Shown: one piece after another, positions 23,309-30,937 of the stretch
How the letters are laid out: every line of letters starts with the position of its first letter
Position numbering within the stretch: position 1 is the first letter of the stretch
Source of the DNA: DASQHW01 sp038209365
GTDB lineage: Bacteria; Actinomycetota; Acidimicrobiia; IMCC26256; PALSA-610
Reading direction: 5' to 3'
DNA length: 40,589 nucleotides
Assembly: GCA_038209365.1 (NCBI GenBank)
Contig: JBBQXS010000039.1
Span: 1-40,589, forward strand
Translations under genes and position numbers: made by a program
The notes under the pieces: generated by a model
What the model was told of the DNA's origin: nothing
The model's input: only the letters and a program-made list of their open reading frames with translations
Databases searched by the model: none

Positions 23309-24790
23309 TCACCGCCCTCTCCGGCCCGGGTCACGGCCTCGTCCGCGGAGCCGCCGGCCGGCAGCGGCGAGGCCCGCGAGCAGGGCCGCGCCGGCCGCGG
23401 TACCGGCGGCGTCCCGCACGCCGTGGGTCCGGCGTCGTCGAGCCGGTGGGGAATGCTGCGGCGGAACGGCCCGGTCGGGGTGCTTGCGCGCGTCGGCCGC
23501 GGCGAGGTCGTGGCACCACTTCCACGCGATCGCGGCGGTGACGAACGGCAGCGTGACGCAGAGGATCTGCAGCACCGTGCTGACGCGGGTGATCGGGGCC
23601 CGCGCCTCCTGGGCGACGACGTCCTGGCCGCCCGCGACCAGCAACACGACGAAGAACGTGATCGCACCGATGCCGATCGCGGTGCGGACCGGGCGATCCC
23701 GCGGCCGGTCTAGCAGGTGATGCGCCCGCCGGTCGCGTGTGACGCGGGCTTCGAGGAACGGCCAGGCGTACAAGAGGCCGAACACGACGCCGGGCAGGAG
23801 GACGCCGGGCCAGAAGACCTCGGGCACCGAGTAGGAGCCGAGATGGAGGTACCACGGCGGCGCGAGTCGGAGCGCGCCTTCGAGCCAGCCGACGTAGTAG
23901 TCGGGTTGCGCGGCCGTCGTGACCGCGGCGGGCTCGTAGGGGCCGTACTGCCACACCGGGTTGATCTGGGCGAGTCCGCCGAGCAGCGCGCACACGCCCG
24001 CGACGAAAGCGCCCATGCCGATGCTCTTCGCGGCGTACGTCGGCCAGAGCGGCGACCCGATCACGTTGCGCTCGGTGTGGACCGTGCCGTCTTCCTCGGC
24101 GCCAGGGAACTGCGTGTGCTTCTGGCGCCAGATGATCGCAAGGTGCGCGGAGAGCAGCGCAAAGATCAGCAACGGCACGATGTACACGTGCGCGACGAAC
24201 AGGCGTCCCAACGTCGGGCGAGCCGGATACTCGCCGCCGAACGCCAAGAAGGCGATCCACGTGCCCACGACGGGGATCGACAGCACGATGGAGTACGCGA
24301 TCCGCAGTCCGGTGCCGGACAGGAGGTCGTCGGGCAGCGAGTACCCGGTGAAGCCGTTCGCCATCGCGAGCAGCAAGAGGGTGCACCCGATCAGCCAGTT
24401 GATCTCGCGCGGCTTGCGGAAGGCGCCGGTGAAGAAGACGCGGCAAAGGTGCGCGACGATCGACGCCACGAACAGCAGCGCCGCCCAGTGGTGCATCTGC
24501 CGCATCGTGAGGCCGAGACGGACGTCGAAGCTGAGCCCGACGACCGACCGGTACGCCTCCGACATCTGCACGCCGTTCAACGCGGTGTCCGAGCCGTGGT
24601 ACACGACGCGTTCGGAGCTCGCGTCGAAGAACAGTGCGATGAAGGTGCCGGTCACGACCAGCACGATGAAGCAGTACATCGCGATCTCGCCGAGCAGGAA
24701 CGACCAGTGGTCGGGGAACGCCTTGTTGAGCGCTTTGCGCGCGAAATGCGCGACGCCGAGCCGTTCGTCGAACCACCGCGCGACGCTCAT
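23309..24790 (-). CDS. qcrB: Cytochrome bc complex cytochrome b subunit
   Basis: This 493-residue membrane subunit of the quinol:cytochrome c reductase carries two b hemes. Paired heme ligands are visible in RQMHHWAALLFVASIVAHL and in AHVYIVPLLIFALLSAHL. The Qo-site motif is PDYY (AAQPDYYVGWLEG) instead of the mitochondrial PEWY, as in actinobacterial relatives. The core has eight or more TMs; the last ~70 residues are an Arg/Ala-rich soluble tail. It is the last gene of the respiratory operon. ATG 24790 lies 18 bases beyond the upstream stop. It is separated from it by an 11-bp tandem repeat, whereas most other junctions in the operon overlap. There is no strong Shine-Dalgarno, so translation probably depends on coupling. 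Confidence 0.95.
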   Translation of the reverse strand: MSVARWFDERLGVAHFARKALNKAFPDHWSFLLGEIAMYCFIVLVVTGTFIALFFDASSERVVYHGSDTALNGVQMSEAYRSVVGLSFDVRLGLTMRQMHHWAALLFVASIVAHLCRVFFTGAFRKPREINWLIGCTLLLLAMANGFTGYSLPDDLLSGTGLRIAYSIVLSIPVVGTWIAFLAFGGEYPARPTLGRLFVAHVYIVPLLIFALLSAHLAIIWRQKHTQFPGAEEDGTVHTERNVIGSPLWPTYAAKSIGMGAFVAGVCALLGGLAQINPVWQYGPYEPAAVTTAAQPDYYVGWLEGALRLAPPWYLHLGSYSVPEVFWPGVLLPGVVFGLLYAWPFLEARVTRDRRAHHLLDRPRDRPVRTAIGIGAITFFVVLLVAGGQDVVAQEARAPITRVSTVLQILCVTLPFVTAAIAWKWCHDLAAADARKHPDRAVPPQHSPPARRRRTHGVRDAAGTAAGAALLAGLAAAGRRLRGRGRDPGRRGR

Positions 24791-24818
24791 CGGCAGCTCA
24801 TCGGCAGCTCATCGGCAC
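24787..24818. repeat. Triplicated 11-bp unit at the qcrB start junction
   Basis: TCATCGGCAGC occurs at 24787-24797 and 24798-24808, with a third copy 24809-24818 differing at its end (TCATCGGCAC). Read on the minus strand, each unit contains CGATGA. The last codons of the upstream gene and the qcrB start codon sit in the outer copies. Confidence 0.85.
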
Positions 24819-25168
24819 AGGGGCAGGAACGGCACGTACGCGCCTTCCCACACGATCACCAACAGATTCACGAACGCGACGCTGGCGGCCAGCACCCCGA
24901 GGAACCGGAACGCGCCGTTGCCGTTCGTGCCGGCGGGCCGGCGCGCGTACGACACGCCGATGGCGAGGCACGCCAGGCAGACCAGCGCGGTCGCGGCGGT
25001 GAGGCCGTGCATGACCCACTCCACGTCGCGGTGCTCGCATGCGAGGCGCACGAGCGCGGCTTCGCCGGTGAGGTGCACGATCCACGCACCGATCGGCAGC
25101 ACGGTCGCGGTCCATCCCAGCATGACCTGGCGCCGGGTCGGCCCGCGGGTGGTGGTCTGCACGTTCAT
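24809..25168 (-). CDS. Small three-TM membrane protein of the respiratory operon
   Basis: This is a 119-residue protein of unknown function. Three hydrophobic segments are visible: VMLGWTATVLPIGAWIVHL (~15-33), GLTAATALVCLACLAIGV (~55-73) and FLGVLAASVAFVNLLVIVW (~88-107). A conserved-looking His-Leu-Thr lies after TM1. A C-terminal aromatic/Pro-rich end with a Cys (YVPFLPLCR) follows TM3. ATG 25168 overlaps the ctaE stop as ATGA. Its place between ctaE and qcrB suggests an oxidase or bc accessory subunit or assembly factor. It does not look like the four-TM CtaF subunit. The pattern recalls small membrane proteins seen beside cox genes in other phyla, but I cannot name the family. Confidence 0.75.
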   Translation of the reverse strand: MNVQTTTRGPTRRQVMLGWTATVLPIGAWIVHLTGEAALVRLACEHRDVEWVMHGLTAATALVCLACLAIGVSYARRPAGTNGNGAFRFLGVLAASVAFVNLLVIVWEGAYVPFLPLCR

Positions 25169-25770
25169 GCGAAATGAGGCGCCAGGTACAGGGAGCTGAA
25201 CACGAAGATCCACACGACATCGACGAAGTGCCAGTACAGCGAGAACACCTCGACGGTGACGTCGTGGCTCGGCGCCAGCCGGCGTGCGTATCCCTTCGCC
25301 TGCACGACGAGGTTGATCAGCAACCCGAGGAGCACGTGCAGGCCGTGCAGCCCGGTCGTGACGTAGAAGATCGAGGCATACGCGTTGTCGCGCCAGCCGA
25401 AGTGAAGGTCGCGGTACTCGAGGACCTGGTTCGCGAGGAACACCGCGCCCATGAGGAACGACACGAACAGTGCACTGCGCGCGAGGCTCATGCGGCCGCG
25501 TCGGTTCGCCCACTCACCGATGAAGATCGGGATGCTGCTGCCGAGCAGGACGACCGTGAACACCGAGATGCGGGCGACCTCGGGCCGCTCGATCGCCCCT
25601 TGTGGCCATTCGTCGGAGCTCGCCCACAGGAAGAAGTACGAAGCAAGGAGGCCGACGAACAGCATCGCCTCGGTCATGATCATGCACAGGACGCCCCACC
25701 AGCCGACGGAGCGGCCACGAGGTCCGGCCGCGGGCAATGACGGGGCGAGCGCGGCCTCGACGGTGGTCAC
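25165..25770 (-). CDS. ctaE: Cytochrome c oxidase subunit III
   Basis: This 201-residue heme-copper oxidase subunit III has five or so TM helices: GWWGVLCMIMTEAMLFVGLLASYFF, VFTVVLLGSSIPIFIGE, LFVSFLMGAVFLANQ, FYVTTGLHGLHVLLGLL, and the end VFSLYWHFVDVVWIFVFSSLYL (key residues quoted). The Y-W-H-F-V-D-x-V-W-I signature near the C-terminus is diagnostic. The two N-terminal helices of seven-helix forms are lacking, as usual in actinobacteria. Start GTG 25770 overlaps the ctaD stop as GTGA. The frame is open further upstream, but that is out-of-frame ctaD coding. Confidence 0.95.
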   Translation of the reverse strand: MTTVEAALAPSLPAAGPRGRSVGWWGVLCMIMTEAMLFVGLLASYFFLWASSDEWPQGAIERPEVARISVFTVVLLGSSIPIFIGEWANRRGRMSLARSALFVSFLMGAVFLANQVLEYRDLHFGWRDNAYASIFYVTTGLHGLHVLLGLLINLVVQAKGYARRLAPSHDVTVEVFSLYWHFVDVVWIFVFSSLYLAPHFA

Positions 25771-27695
25771 GGCTCGGTCTCCGGACGCGTCGCGATGTCG
25801 CGGTCTCCGATGCGCCACGTCCACCGCAGGACCGCGACGGCGGCGACCGCGAGACCCACGATCGCAACGAGTTGTGCTTGCACCAGCATCGCCACGAACA
25901 CGAGCGCGAGGCCGAGCGCGACCCAGAACGGCAGCGCCGTCTCGGGCGGGACGTACAGCACGTCTTCGGGCTCGGCACCCAAGCCCCCGGTGATCGGGAT
26001 CGCCCGCCGCAGCGCGCCTTCGGGCCCGTATGCACCATCTTCGGCGAACGTCATCGGCCGCTGGTCCCACAGCGGGTGCCGGCTGGCGACGATCGGCACC
26101 GCCGCGAAGTTCCATTCCGGTGTCGGTGACTCCGTCGCCCACTCGAGCGTGTCCGCGTCCCATGGGTTGGGACCGGCATCACGAGGATGCTTCCGCGACA
26201 CCCAGAGGTTCACGAACGTGACGCCGACACCGGTCGCGAACATGAACCCGCCGATCGACGACACGAGGTTGAGCCAGTCCCAACCCAGGCCCGACTCGTA
26301 GGTGTAGATGCGCCGCGGCATCCCGAGCAGCCCGAGCATGTGCATCGGAAAGAAGGCCACGTTGAAGCCGATGAACATCACCCAGAAGCTCGCGTGTCCG
26401 AGCCGTTCCGACAGCATTCGACCGGTGAACTTCGGATACCAGTAGTAGATGGCGGCGAAGATCGGGAACACCACCGCGCCGTTCAGCACGTAGTGGAAGT
26501 GCGCGACGACGAAATAGCTGTCGGTGGCCTGCCAGTCCCACGGGAGCACGGCGACCATGACGCCGGTGATCCCTCCGAGCAGGAACAACAGGAGGAACCC
26601 CATCGCGAACAGCATGGGAGTGTGGAACCGCACCTTGCCGTGCCACATCGTCGCGATCCAGCAGAAGAACTGCACGCCGCTCGGTAGCACGATCACCAGC
26701 GATGCTGCAGAGAAGAACGACATCGCGAGAACCGGCACACCGGTCGCGAACATGTGGTGTACCCACACGCCGAAGCTGATGAAGCCGATCGCGACGAGCG
26801 AGCCGACGATCCACGTGTAGCCCGCGATCTTGCGCCGTGCGAAGACGGGGAGGATCGTGCTGATCATCCCGGCCGCGGGCAGGAACAGGATGTAGACCTC
26901 GGGATGGCCCCAGAACCAGAACAGGTGTTGGTACAAGAGTGCATTGCCACCCTGTCCGGGCCGGAAGAACGCAGTGTCGAACAGGCGGTCGAACTCCAGC
27001 AGTCCGGCCGCCAGCGTGACCGCCGGGACCGCGAACAGCACCATGAATCCGAAGACGACGAACGACCAGACGTAGATGGGGACGCGGGAGAGCGACATGC
27101 CGGGCGCGCGGCACTTGAACGTGGTCACGAGGAAGTTGACGGCGCCGACCGTGGTCGAGATGCCCACGAACACCACGCCGATCGCCCAGAAGTCCATGCC
27201 CTTGCCGGGCGAGTACAGCGAGTCGGTGAGCGGCGCGTACGCGAACCAGCCACCGTCGGGCGCGGTGCCGAACGCGAACCCCGCGTACATCATCAACCCG
27301 CCGAGCAGGAAGATCCAATAGCTGAACGCGTTCAACCGCGGGAAGGCCATGTCGCGTGCGCCGAGCTGGAGCGGCACGAGGTAGTTCCCGAAGCCTGCGA
27401 GCACGGGCGTGTTGAACAGGAAGATCATCGTCGTGCCGTGCATCGTGAACAACTGGTTGTACGCCTCGGGGGAGAGCACGTGTGCGTTCGGCGCCGCGAG
27501 CTGCACGCGCATCACCAGCGCGAAGATCCCCGAGACCACGAAGAACGCGAACGCCGTCACGAGATAGCGAACGCCGATGCGCTTGTGGTCGACCGTGCCG
27601 AAGAAGCCCGGGATCCCGGGATCGTCTTCCCACCGCTCGCGCAGCTCGTGCTCGTCGGCGGGAGGTGCGCCCGGGCGCGGGAGCAACGTCGTCAC
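25767..27695 (-). CDS. ctaD: Cytochrome c oxidase subunit I with C-terminal extension
   Basis: This 642-residue catalytic subunit reduces O2 at heme a3-CuB. Ligands are visible: His in TMHGTTMIF, the CuB site with cross-linked Tyr in FWGHPEVYIL, the His pair in VWVHHMF, and the two His of VAHFHYVLNG. D-pathway residues are present (ARDMAFPRLN, and the Glu of HPEVY). The K-pathway Lys expected in the T-G-x-K motif is Gln342 here (PSGVQFFCW). Beyond ~residue 545 is an extension with two hydrophobic stretches (~585-625), which could stand in for a separate subunit IV; no ctaF is present. GTG 27695 has GGAGG seven bases upstream and overlaps the ctaC stop as GTGA. The frame stays open far upstream of 27695, but this only shadows ctaC and qcrA. 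Confidence 0.96.
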   Translation of the reverse strand: MTTLLPRPGAPPADEHELRERWEDDPGIPGFFGTVDHKRIGVRYLVTAFAFFVVSGIFALVMRVQLAAPNAHVLSPEAYNQLFTMHGTTMIFLFNTPVLAGFGNYLVPLQLGARDMAFPRLNAFSYWIFLLGGLMMYAGFAFGTAPDGGWFAYAPLTDSLYSPGKGMDFWAIGVVFVGISTTVGAVNFLVTTFKCRAPGMSLSRVPIYVWSFVVFGFMVLFAVPAVTLAAGLLEFDRLFDTAFFRPGQGGNALLYQHLFWFWGHPEVYILFLPAAGMISTILPVFARRKIAGYTWIVGSLVAIGFISFGVWVHHMFATGVPVLAMSFFSAASLVIVLPSGVQFFCWIATMWHGKVRFHTPMLFAMGFLLLFLLGGITGVMVAVLPWDWQATDSYFVVAHFHYVLNGAVVFPIFAAIYYWYPKFTGRMLSERLGHASFWVMFIGFNVAFFPMHMLGLLGMPRRIYTYESGLGWDWLNLVSSIGGFMFATGVGVTFVNLWVSRKHPRDAGPNPWDADTLEWATESPTPEWNFAAVPIVASRHPLWDQRPMTFAEDGAYGPEGALRRAIPITGGLGAEPEDVLYVPPETALPFWVALGLALVFVAMLVQAQLVAIVGLAVAAVAVLRWTWRIGDRDIATRPETEP

Positions 27696-28633
27696 CGCAG
27701 GCCCTCCAGGTAGGCGACGATCGCGTCGAGGTCGTCCGGAGAGTTGACGGCGGGCGGCATCCGCACGCCCGGCTTGAAGTGCGACGGGTCTGCGATCCAG
27801 CGCCGCAAGTTGTCCGGTGTGTTGTCGACGGTTTCGGCCCCGAGGCGAGCTCTCGCACCGACGTCGGAGAGGTCCGGACCAACGTTGCTGCGCGCGTCGG
27901 TGGCGCGGATGGCGTGACATCCGGCGCACGCCGACGAATTGAACGCGAGCTGTCCGCGCGCCGCGAGCTCCGACGACGGCACGGGGGTGATCTGCTGTTC
28001 GTGCAGGAGCCACTTCGTGAAGTCGCCGGGTGTTTCCGCGATCACGCGGAAGTTCATGTGCGCATGCTGAAGCCCGCAGAATTCCGCGCACTCGCCGCGG
28101 TACACGCCGACCTGCCGAACCGTGAACCGAAGAATGTTGTGCTGACCGGGAATTGCATCGAGCTTGCCGGCGAGCTGCGGCACCCAGAAGCTGTGGACGA
28201 CGTCGCCGGCATCGACCTGGATCTCGAGCGGCTGGCCGACCGGTACATGGATCTCGTTCGCGGTGACGACGCTCGTGCCCGGGTACTCGACCGCCCACCA
28301 CCACTCTTTGCCGACGACGTGCACGCGCAATGGGTTTTTCCCGGGGGCGCGCAGTGCAGCGCCGGTGTGCACGGTGAGGAACGCGACGAACATCAAGATG
28401 ACCGTGGGCACGATGACCCCGCCGATCCAGATGAAGTACTGGTCGTGGCGCGACGGGCCTTCGGCAGGTTCGCGGCGGCGACCGCGTACCGATGCGAGAA
28501 CGATGAAACCCCCGACGACGAGGTACACGAACGCTGCGATCCCGAGCATGATCCACCACACGTTCGCGAGGTGGTGCGCCTCGGAGCCGTGGGCGTCGAG
28601 GATCGACGGCGGGGTGTCGACGGCGAACCTCAT
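27692..28633 (-). CDS. ctaC: Cytochrome c oxidase subunit II with fused cytochrome c domain (caa3 type)
   Basis: This 313-residue subunit II has two N-terminal TMs (VWWIMLGIAAFVYLVVGGF and FIWIGGVIVPTVILMFVAF) followed by the CuA cupredoxin domain. The CuA ligands are seen as VVHSFWVPQ and GECAEFCGLQHAHM (C-x3-C, His, Met). A Pro/Ser linker leads to a C-terminal cytochrome c domain with CAGCH (Cys236, Cys239, His240) and MPP as probable Met ligand. There is no lipoprotein or long signal sequence; the N-terminal TM anchors it. ATG 28633 overlaps the qcrA stop as ATGA. The fused heme means electrons can reach CuA without a soluble cytochrome c, next to a diheme QcrC from the same operon. Confidence 0.95.
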   Translation of the reverse strand: MRFAVDTPPSILDAHGSEAHHLANVWWIMLGIAAFVYLVVGGFIVLASVRGRRREPAEGPSRHDQYFIWIGGVIVPTVILMFVAFLTVHTGAALRAPGKNPLRVHVVGKEWWWAVEYPGTSVVTANEIHVPVGQPLEIQVDAGDVVHSFWVPQLAGKLDAIPGQHNILRFTVRQVGVYRGECAEFCGLQHAHMNFRVIAETPGDFTKWLLHEQQITPVPSSELAARGQLAFNSSACAGCHAIRATDARSNVGPDLSDVGARARLGAETVDNTPDNLRRWIADPSHFKPGVRMPPAVNSPDDLDAIVAYLEGLR

Positions 28634-29472
28634 TGGCTGCGGTCCGGCCGGTCCCAGTACCCGGGACCGATGGGGTCGGAGAAGTCGCCGAGCGCGACCA
28701 ACGTGCCATCGGGCGCGATCTGGATCGGCAGCTGCGGTTGGGCGCGCGCCGCGGGACCCGATGTGGGATGGGCGCCGTCGAGCACGTTGAACGACGATTG
28801 ATGGCACGGGCACAACAGCTCGTGACTCTGCGCTTCGTAGAGGCCCACGGGGCAGCCCGCGTGCGTGCACACCTTCGAGTAGGCGAGCAGTCCCTCGGGC
28901 GCCCACGTCTCGCGACCCGCCGGCAGCGCCAACAGGTCGGGCTCGACGCGCACGAGCACCGCCTGGCCGTCGGCCGAACCGACGGCACCGTCCGGGAACA
29001 CCGTCACGAGCCCGCCGAGCGGTACGTCGGCCGCGCGGACAGGTACACCGGCCTCGGTCACCAACCGGAGGCCGTCGCGCCACGGCGTCCGCGCGAGCGC
29101 GTTGCCCGGTCGGGGTCCAAGCGATCGCAACGGCCACACCGCCACCCCGACGAACGCGACGACCGCCGCGCCCGCGGTCCCGAGCAGGAAGCGGCGGCGG
29201 GTGAGCACATCGATGCGCTCGAAGGCCTCTTCGACTTCCTCCCGCTCGTCGAGATCGGCACCGAACCGCTCGCGCTGCTCGACCGCGGGGCCGGGCGGCA
29301 GGAGGCCGTGGGCGACGATCACGAAGGCCGCGCCGAACGCGAGCATCGCGACTCCGAGCAGTGCGCCCTCCCACTGCGGGTCGGGATGCTGCACGTACAC
29401 GACGAGCAACGCGACCGCGGTCGCGGCCGAGATGAGGAACGACAGCGCGGCCAGGCGCTCGGCGCGCTTCAT
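28630..29472 (-). CDS. qcrA: Rieske iron-sulfur subunit of the cytochrome bc complex
   Basis: This is a 280-residue Rieske protein. The 2Fe-2S ligands are CTHAGC (Cys202, His204) and CPCH (Cys221, His224), with the second Cys pair (Cys207, Cys223) forming the usual disulfide. Three TMs are visible, LAALSFLISAATAVALLVVYV, LLGVAMLAFGAAFVIVAHG and FLLGTAGAAVVAFVGVAVW, the multi-helix arrangement of actinobacterial QcrA. A twin-Arg-like TRRRFLLGTAG precedes the third TM, consistent with Tat export of the folded cluster domain. ATG 29472 overlaps the qcrC stop as ATGA. Confidence 0.95.
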   Translation of the reverse strand: MKRAERLAALSFLISAATAVALLVVYVQHPDPQWEGALLGVAMLAFGAAFVIVAHGLLPPGPAVEQRERFGADLDEREEVEEAFERIDVLTRRRFLLGTAGAAVVAFVGVAVWPLRSLGPRPGNALARTPWRDGLRLVTEAGVPVRAADVPLGGLVTVFPDGAVGSADGQAVLVRVEPDLLALPAGRETWAPEGLLAYSKVCTHAGCPVGLYEAQSHELLCPCHQSSFNVLDGAHPTSGPAARAQPQLPIQIAPDGTLVALGDFSDPIGPGYWDRPDRSQ

Positions 29473-30236
29473 GTGCGTCCCGTTCCCGGTACGTCTCGGT
29501 GCTCCGTCTCGCGCGTTCCGATCATTCGCGCGAACACGAGGAGGATGCCGAGACCGACGAAGACCGCGAGCGCACCCTCCGGCAGCGGTCCGAGGTGCCA
29601 GAGTGGAAAGCCGCCGCGATCCTCCGGGCTGTGCGTGAGCTCCCGGGTGTAAGCCGCCGTGTCGTCGAGGCCGCGTGCGTCGATCGCGGCTTCGCCGAAC
29701 ACGGGCATGTTGCCGGGCCCGACCCGCATCGCTTCCGCGATCTGCGTCGGCGTCGCCCGGTCGAGGGGCGGCGATTCGCGGTGCAGCAGCGCCCCACCCC
29801 GTCCCGACCATGCGTGGCACGCGGCACAGTTGAGTCGATAGAGCACACCTCCTTGCGCGACGTTCGCGTCGCGGAGGGCGACCACGGGAATGTCCGGCCC
29901 CGAGAAATCGGGCAGTGTCGCGACGTAGTCGACGAGGGCACGGATCGTCGCGGGGTCGTACTTCGGCTGGTGACGCTCGACCGCGTCGGTCGGCTCCTCG
30001 AGCGGCATCCGGCCTGTCGAGAGATAGAAGTCGACCCCCGCCCGGCCCGACGTCAGGATCGTCGGCCCGCGCGGACTGCCCCGGCCGTCGGCTCCGTGGC
30101 AGGTTGCGCAATCGCGCAGAAAGATGGTGCGCACGTCGGTTTGCGCGGTTGCGCGACCGGGCTGCCACACGAACACCGCGACGACGCCGAGGACGAGCGG
30201 GAGCGCGAGCAGCGCCCGTGCCATCGGACGGGGCAC
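29469..30236 (-). CDS. qcrC: Diheme cytochrome c subunit of the bc complex
   Basis: This 255-residue protein has an N-terminal signal/anchor (LLALPLVLGVVAVFVW) and two cytochrome c domains with CATCH (Cys43, Cys46, His47) and CAACH (Cys137, Cys140, His141). Likely axial Met residues are in STGRMPLEEP and GPGNMPVFG. A C-terminal TM (EGALAVFVGLGILLVFARMIG) follows. This is the actinobacterial QcrC design that passes electrons to the oxidase inside a supercomplex. The start is GTG 30236, nine bases after the ctaG stop, with ATG 30224 as an alternative. No strong Shine-Dalgarno is seen. Confidence 0.93.
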   Translation of the reverse strand: MPRPMARALLALPLVLGVVAVFVWQPGRATAQTDVRTIFLRDCATCHGADGRGSPRGPTILTSGRAGVDFYLSTGRMPLEEPTDAVERHQPKYDPATIRALVDYVATLPDFSGPDIPVVALRDANVAQGGVLYRLNCAACHAWSGRGGALLHRESPPLDRATPTQIAEAMRVGPGNMPVFGEAAIDARGLDDTAAYTRELTHSPEDRGGFPLWHLGPLPEGALAVFVGLGILLVFARMIGTRETEHRDVPGTGRT

Positions 30237-30245
30237 GGCGCGCGC

Positions 30246-30875
30246 CTACCCGCGCCCGGCGCCGGCGAACCGGCGCGTCTCGTCGTCACGGATCACCGAG
30301 GCCACGAGCCATGCCGCCGCGATCACGTACGCGATGCCTGCCGGGCCCCACATCAGCGCGCCGGCGGTCTGCTGATCGGCGAGCGGGCCGAGCGAGCCGT
30401 GCGTGCTCGCATACGACGCGTACCAAGGGTCGGGGGCGAGTGTCATCAACGCACCGAGCAGCATCATCGGCGCGGCAGACCCGACGCACGTGCCGAAACG
30501 CACGCCGACGGACGCCTCGCCCCTCGTGAGGATGATCCACCACGCGGCGGCCGCGGTGATGAGGAGTGACGCGTGCTCCAGCACGTGCAGCGGCGCGTGC
30601 GCCTGCGCCGCGTCGTACGGGCCCGGCAGGTGCCACACGACGAGCGCGACGGTCTGGACACCGACCGCCAAAGTGGCGAACGCGGCACCGCGTGCCCACC
30701 CGGGCACCCGCCGGAGGGGCCAGGCCACGACCGCGAGGGGGGCGACGACGACCATCAGCAACAAGTGCTGCGCCATGTGCGCGCTCAATACTCGATCGGT
30801 CCACGGCTCGAGGCCGACAATCGCGAGCGCGAACGTCACGACGGCGGCCGCGCCCGCGAGCCGTTGCCCTCGCAC
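30246..30875 (-). CDS. ctaG: Cytochrome c oxidase assembly protein, caa3_CtaG type
   Basis: This 209-residue polytopic protein has about six TMs and family landmarks SAHMAQHLLLMVVVAPL, WHLPGPYDAA, LHVLEHASLL, and GPLADQQTAGALMWGPAG near the C-terminus. It is thought to serve CuB/heme-copper oxidase assembly. The conserved His residues in the membrane segments fit metal handling. It is the first gene of the respiratory operon, with start GTG 30875. The upstream 62 bases are shared with the divergent HhH-GPD gene. On the minus strand TAGAGC lies eight bases before the GTG and is a near match to the leaderless pattern seen elsewhere. Confidence 0.85.
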   Translation of the reverse strand: MRGQRLAGAAAVVTFALAIVGLEPWTDRVLSAHMAQHLLLMVVVAPLAVVAWPLRRVPGWARGAAFATLAVGVQTVALVVWHLPGPYDAAQAHAPLHVLEHASLLITAAAAWWIILTRGEASVGVRFGTCVGSAAPMMLLGALMTLAPDPWYASYASTHGSLGPLADQQTAGALMWGPAGIAYVIAAAWLVASVIRDDETRRFAGAGRG

Positions 30876-30924
30876 GGCTCGCGGCTCTACCCGCCTCCGA
30901 ACTTCTCAACCAGCATCCCGTCGG

Positions 30925-30930
30925 TAGGCT
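30925..30930 (+). promoter_or_regulatory. Candidate -10 (TAGGCT) for a leaderless transcript
   Basis: TAGGCT lies seven bases before ATG 30938. TTCTCA at 30903-30908 (16-base spacer) is a possible -35. The same 62-base region must also serve the divergent respiratory operon. Confidence 0.4.
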
Positions 30931-30937
30931 CCGATCC

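Noticed and set aside
27696..28988. Upstream in-frame extension of ctaD to over 1000 residues
   Set aside because: The extension is out-of-frame reading of ctaC and qcrA. GTG 27695 has a good Shine-Dalgarno and the normal family start follows it.
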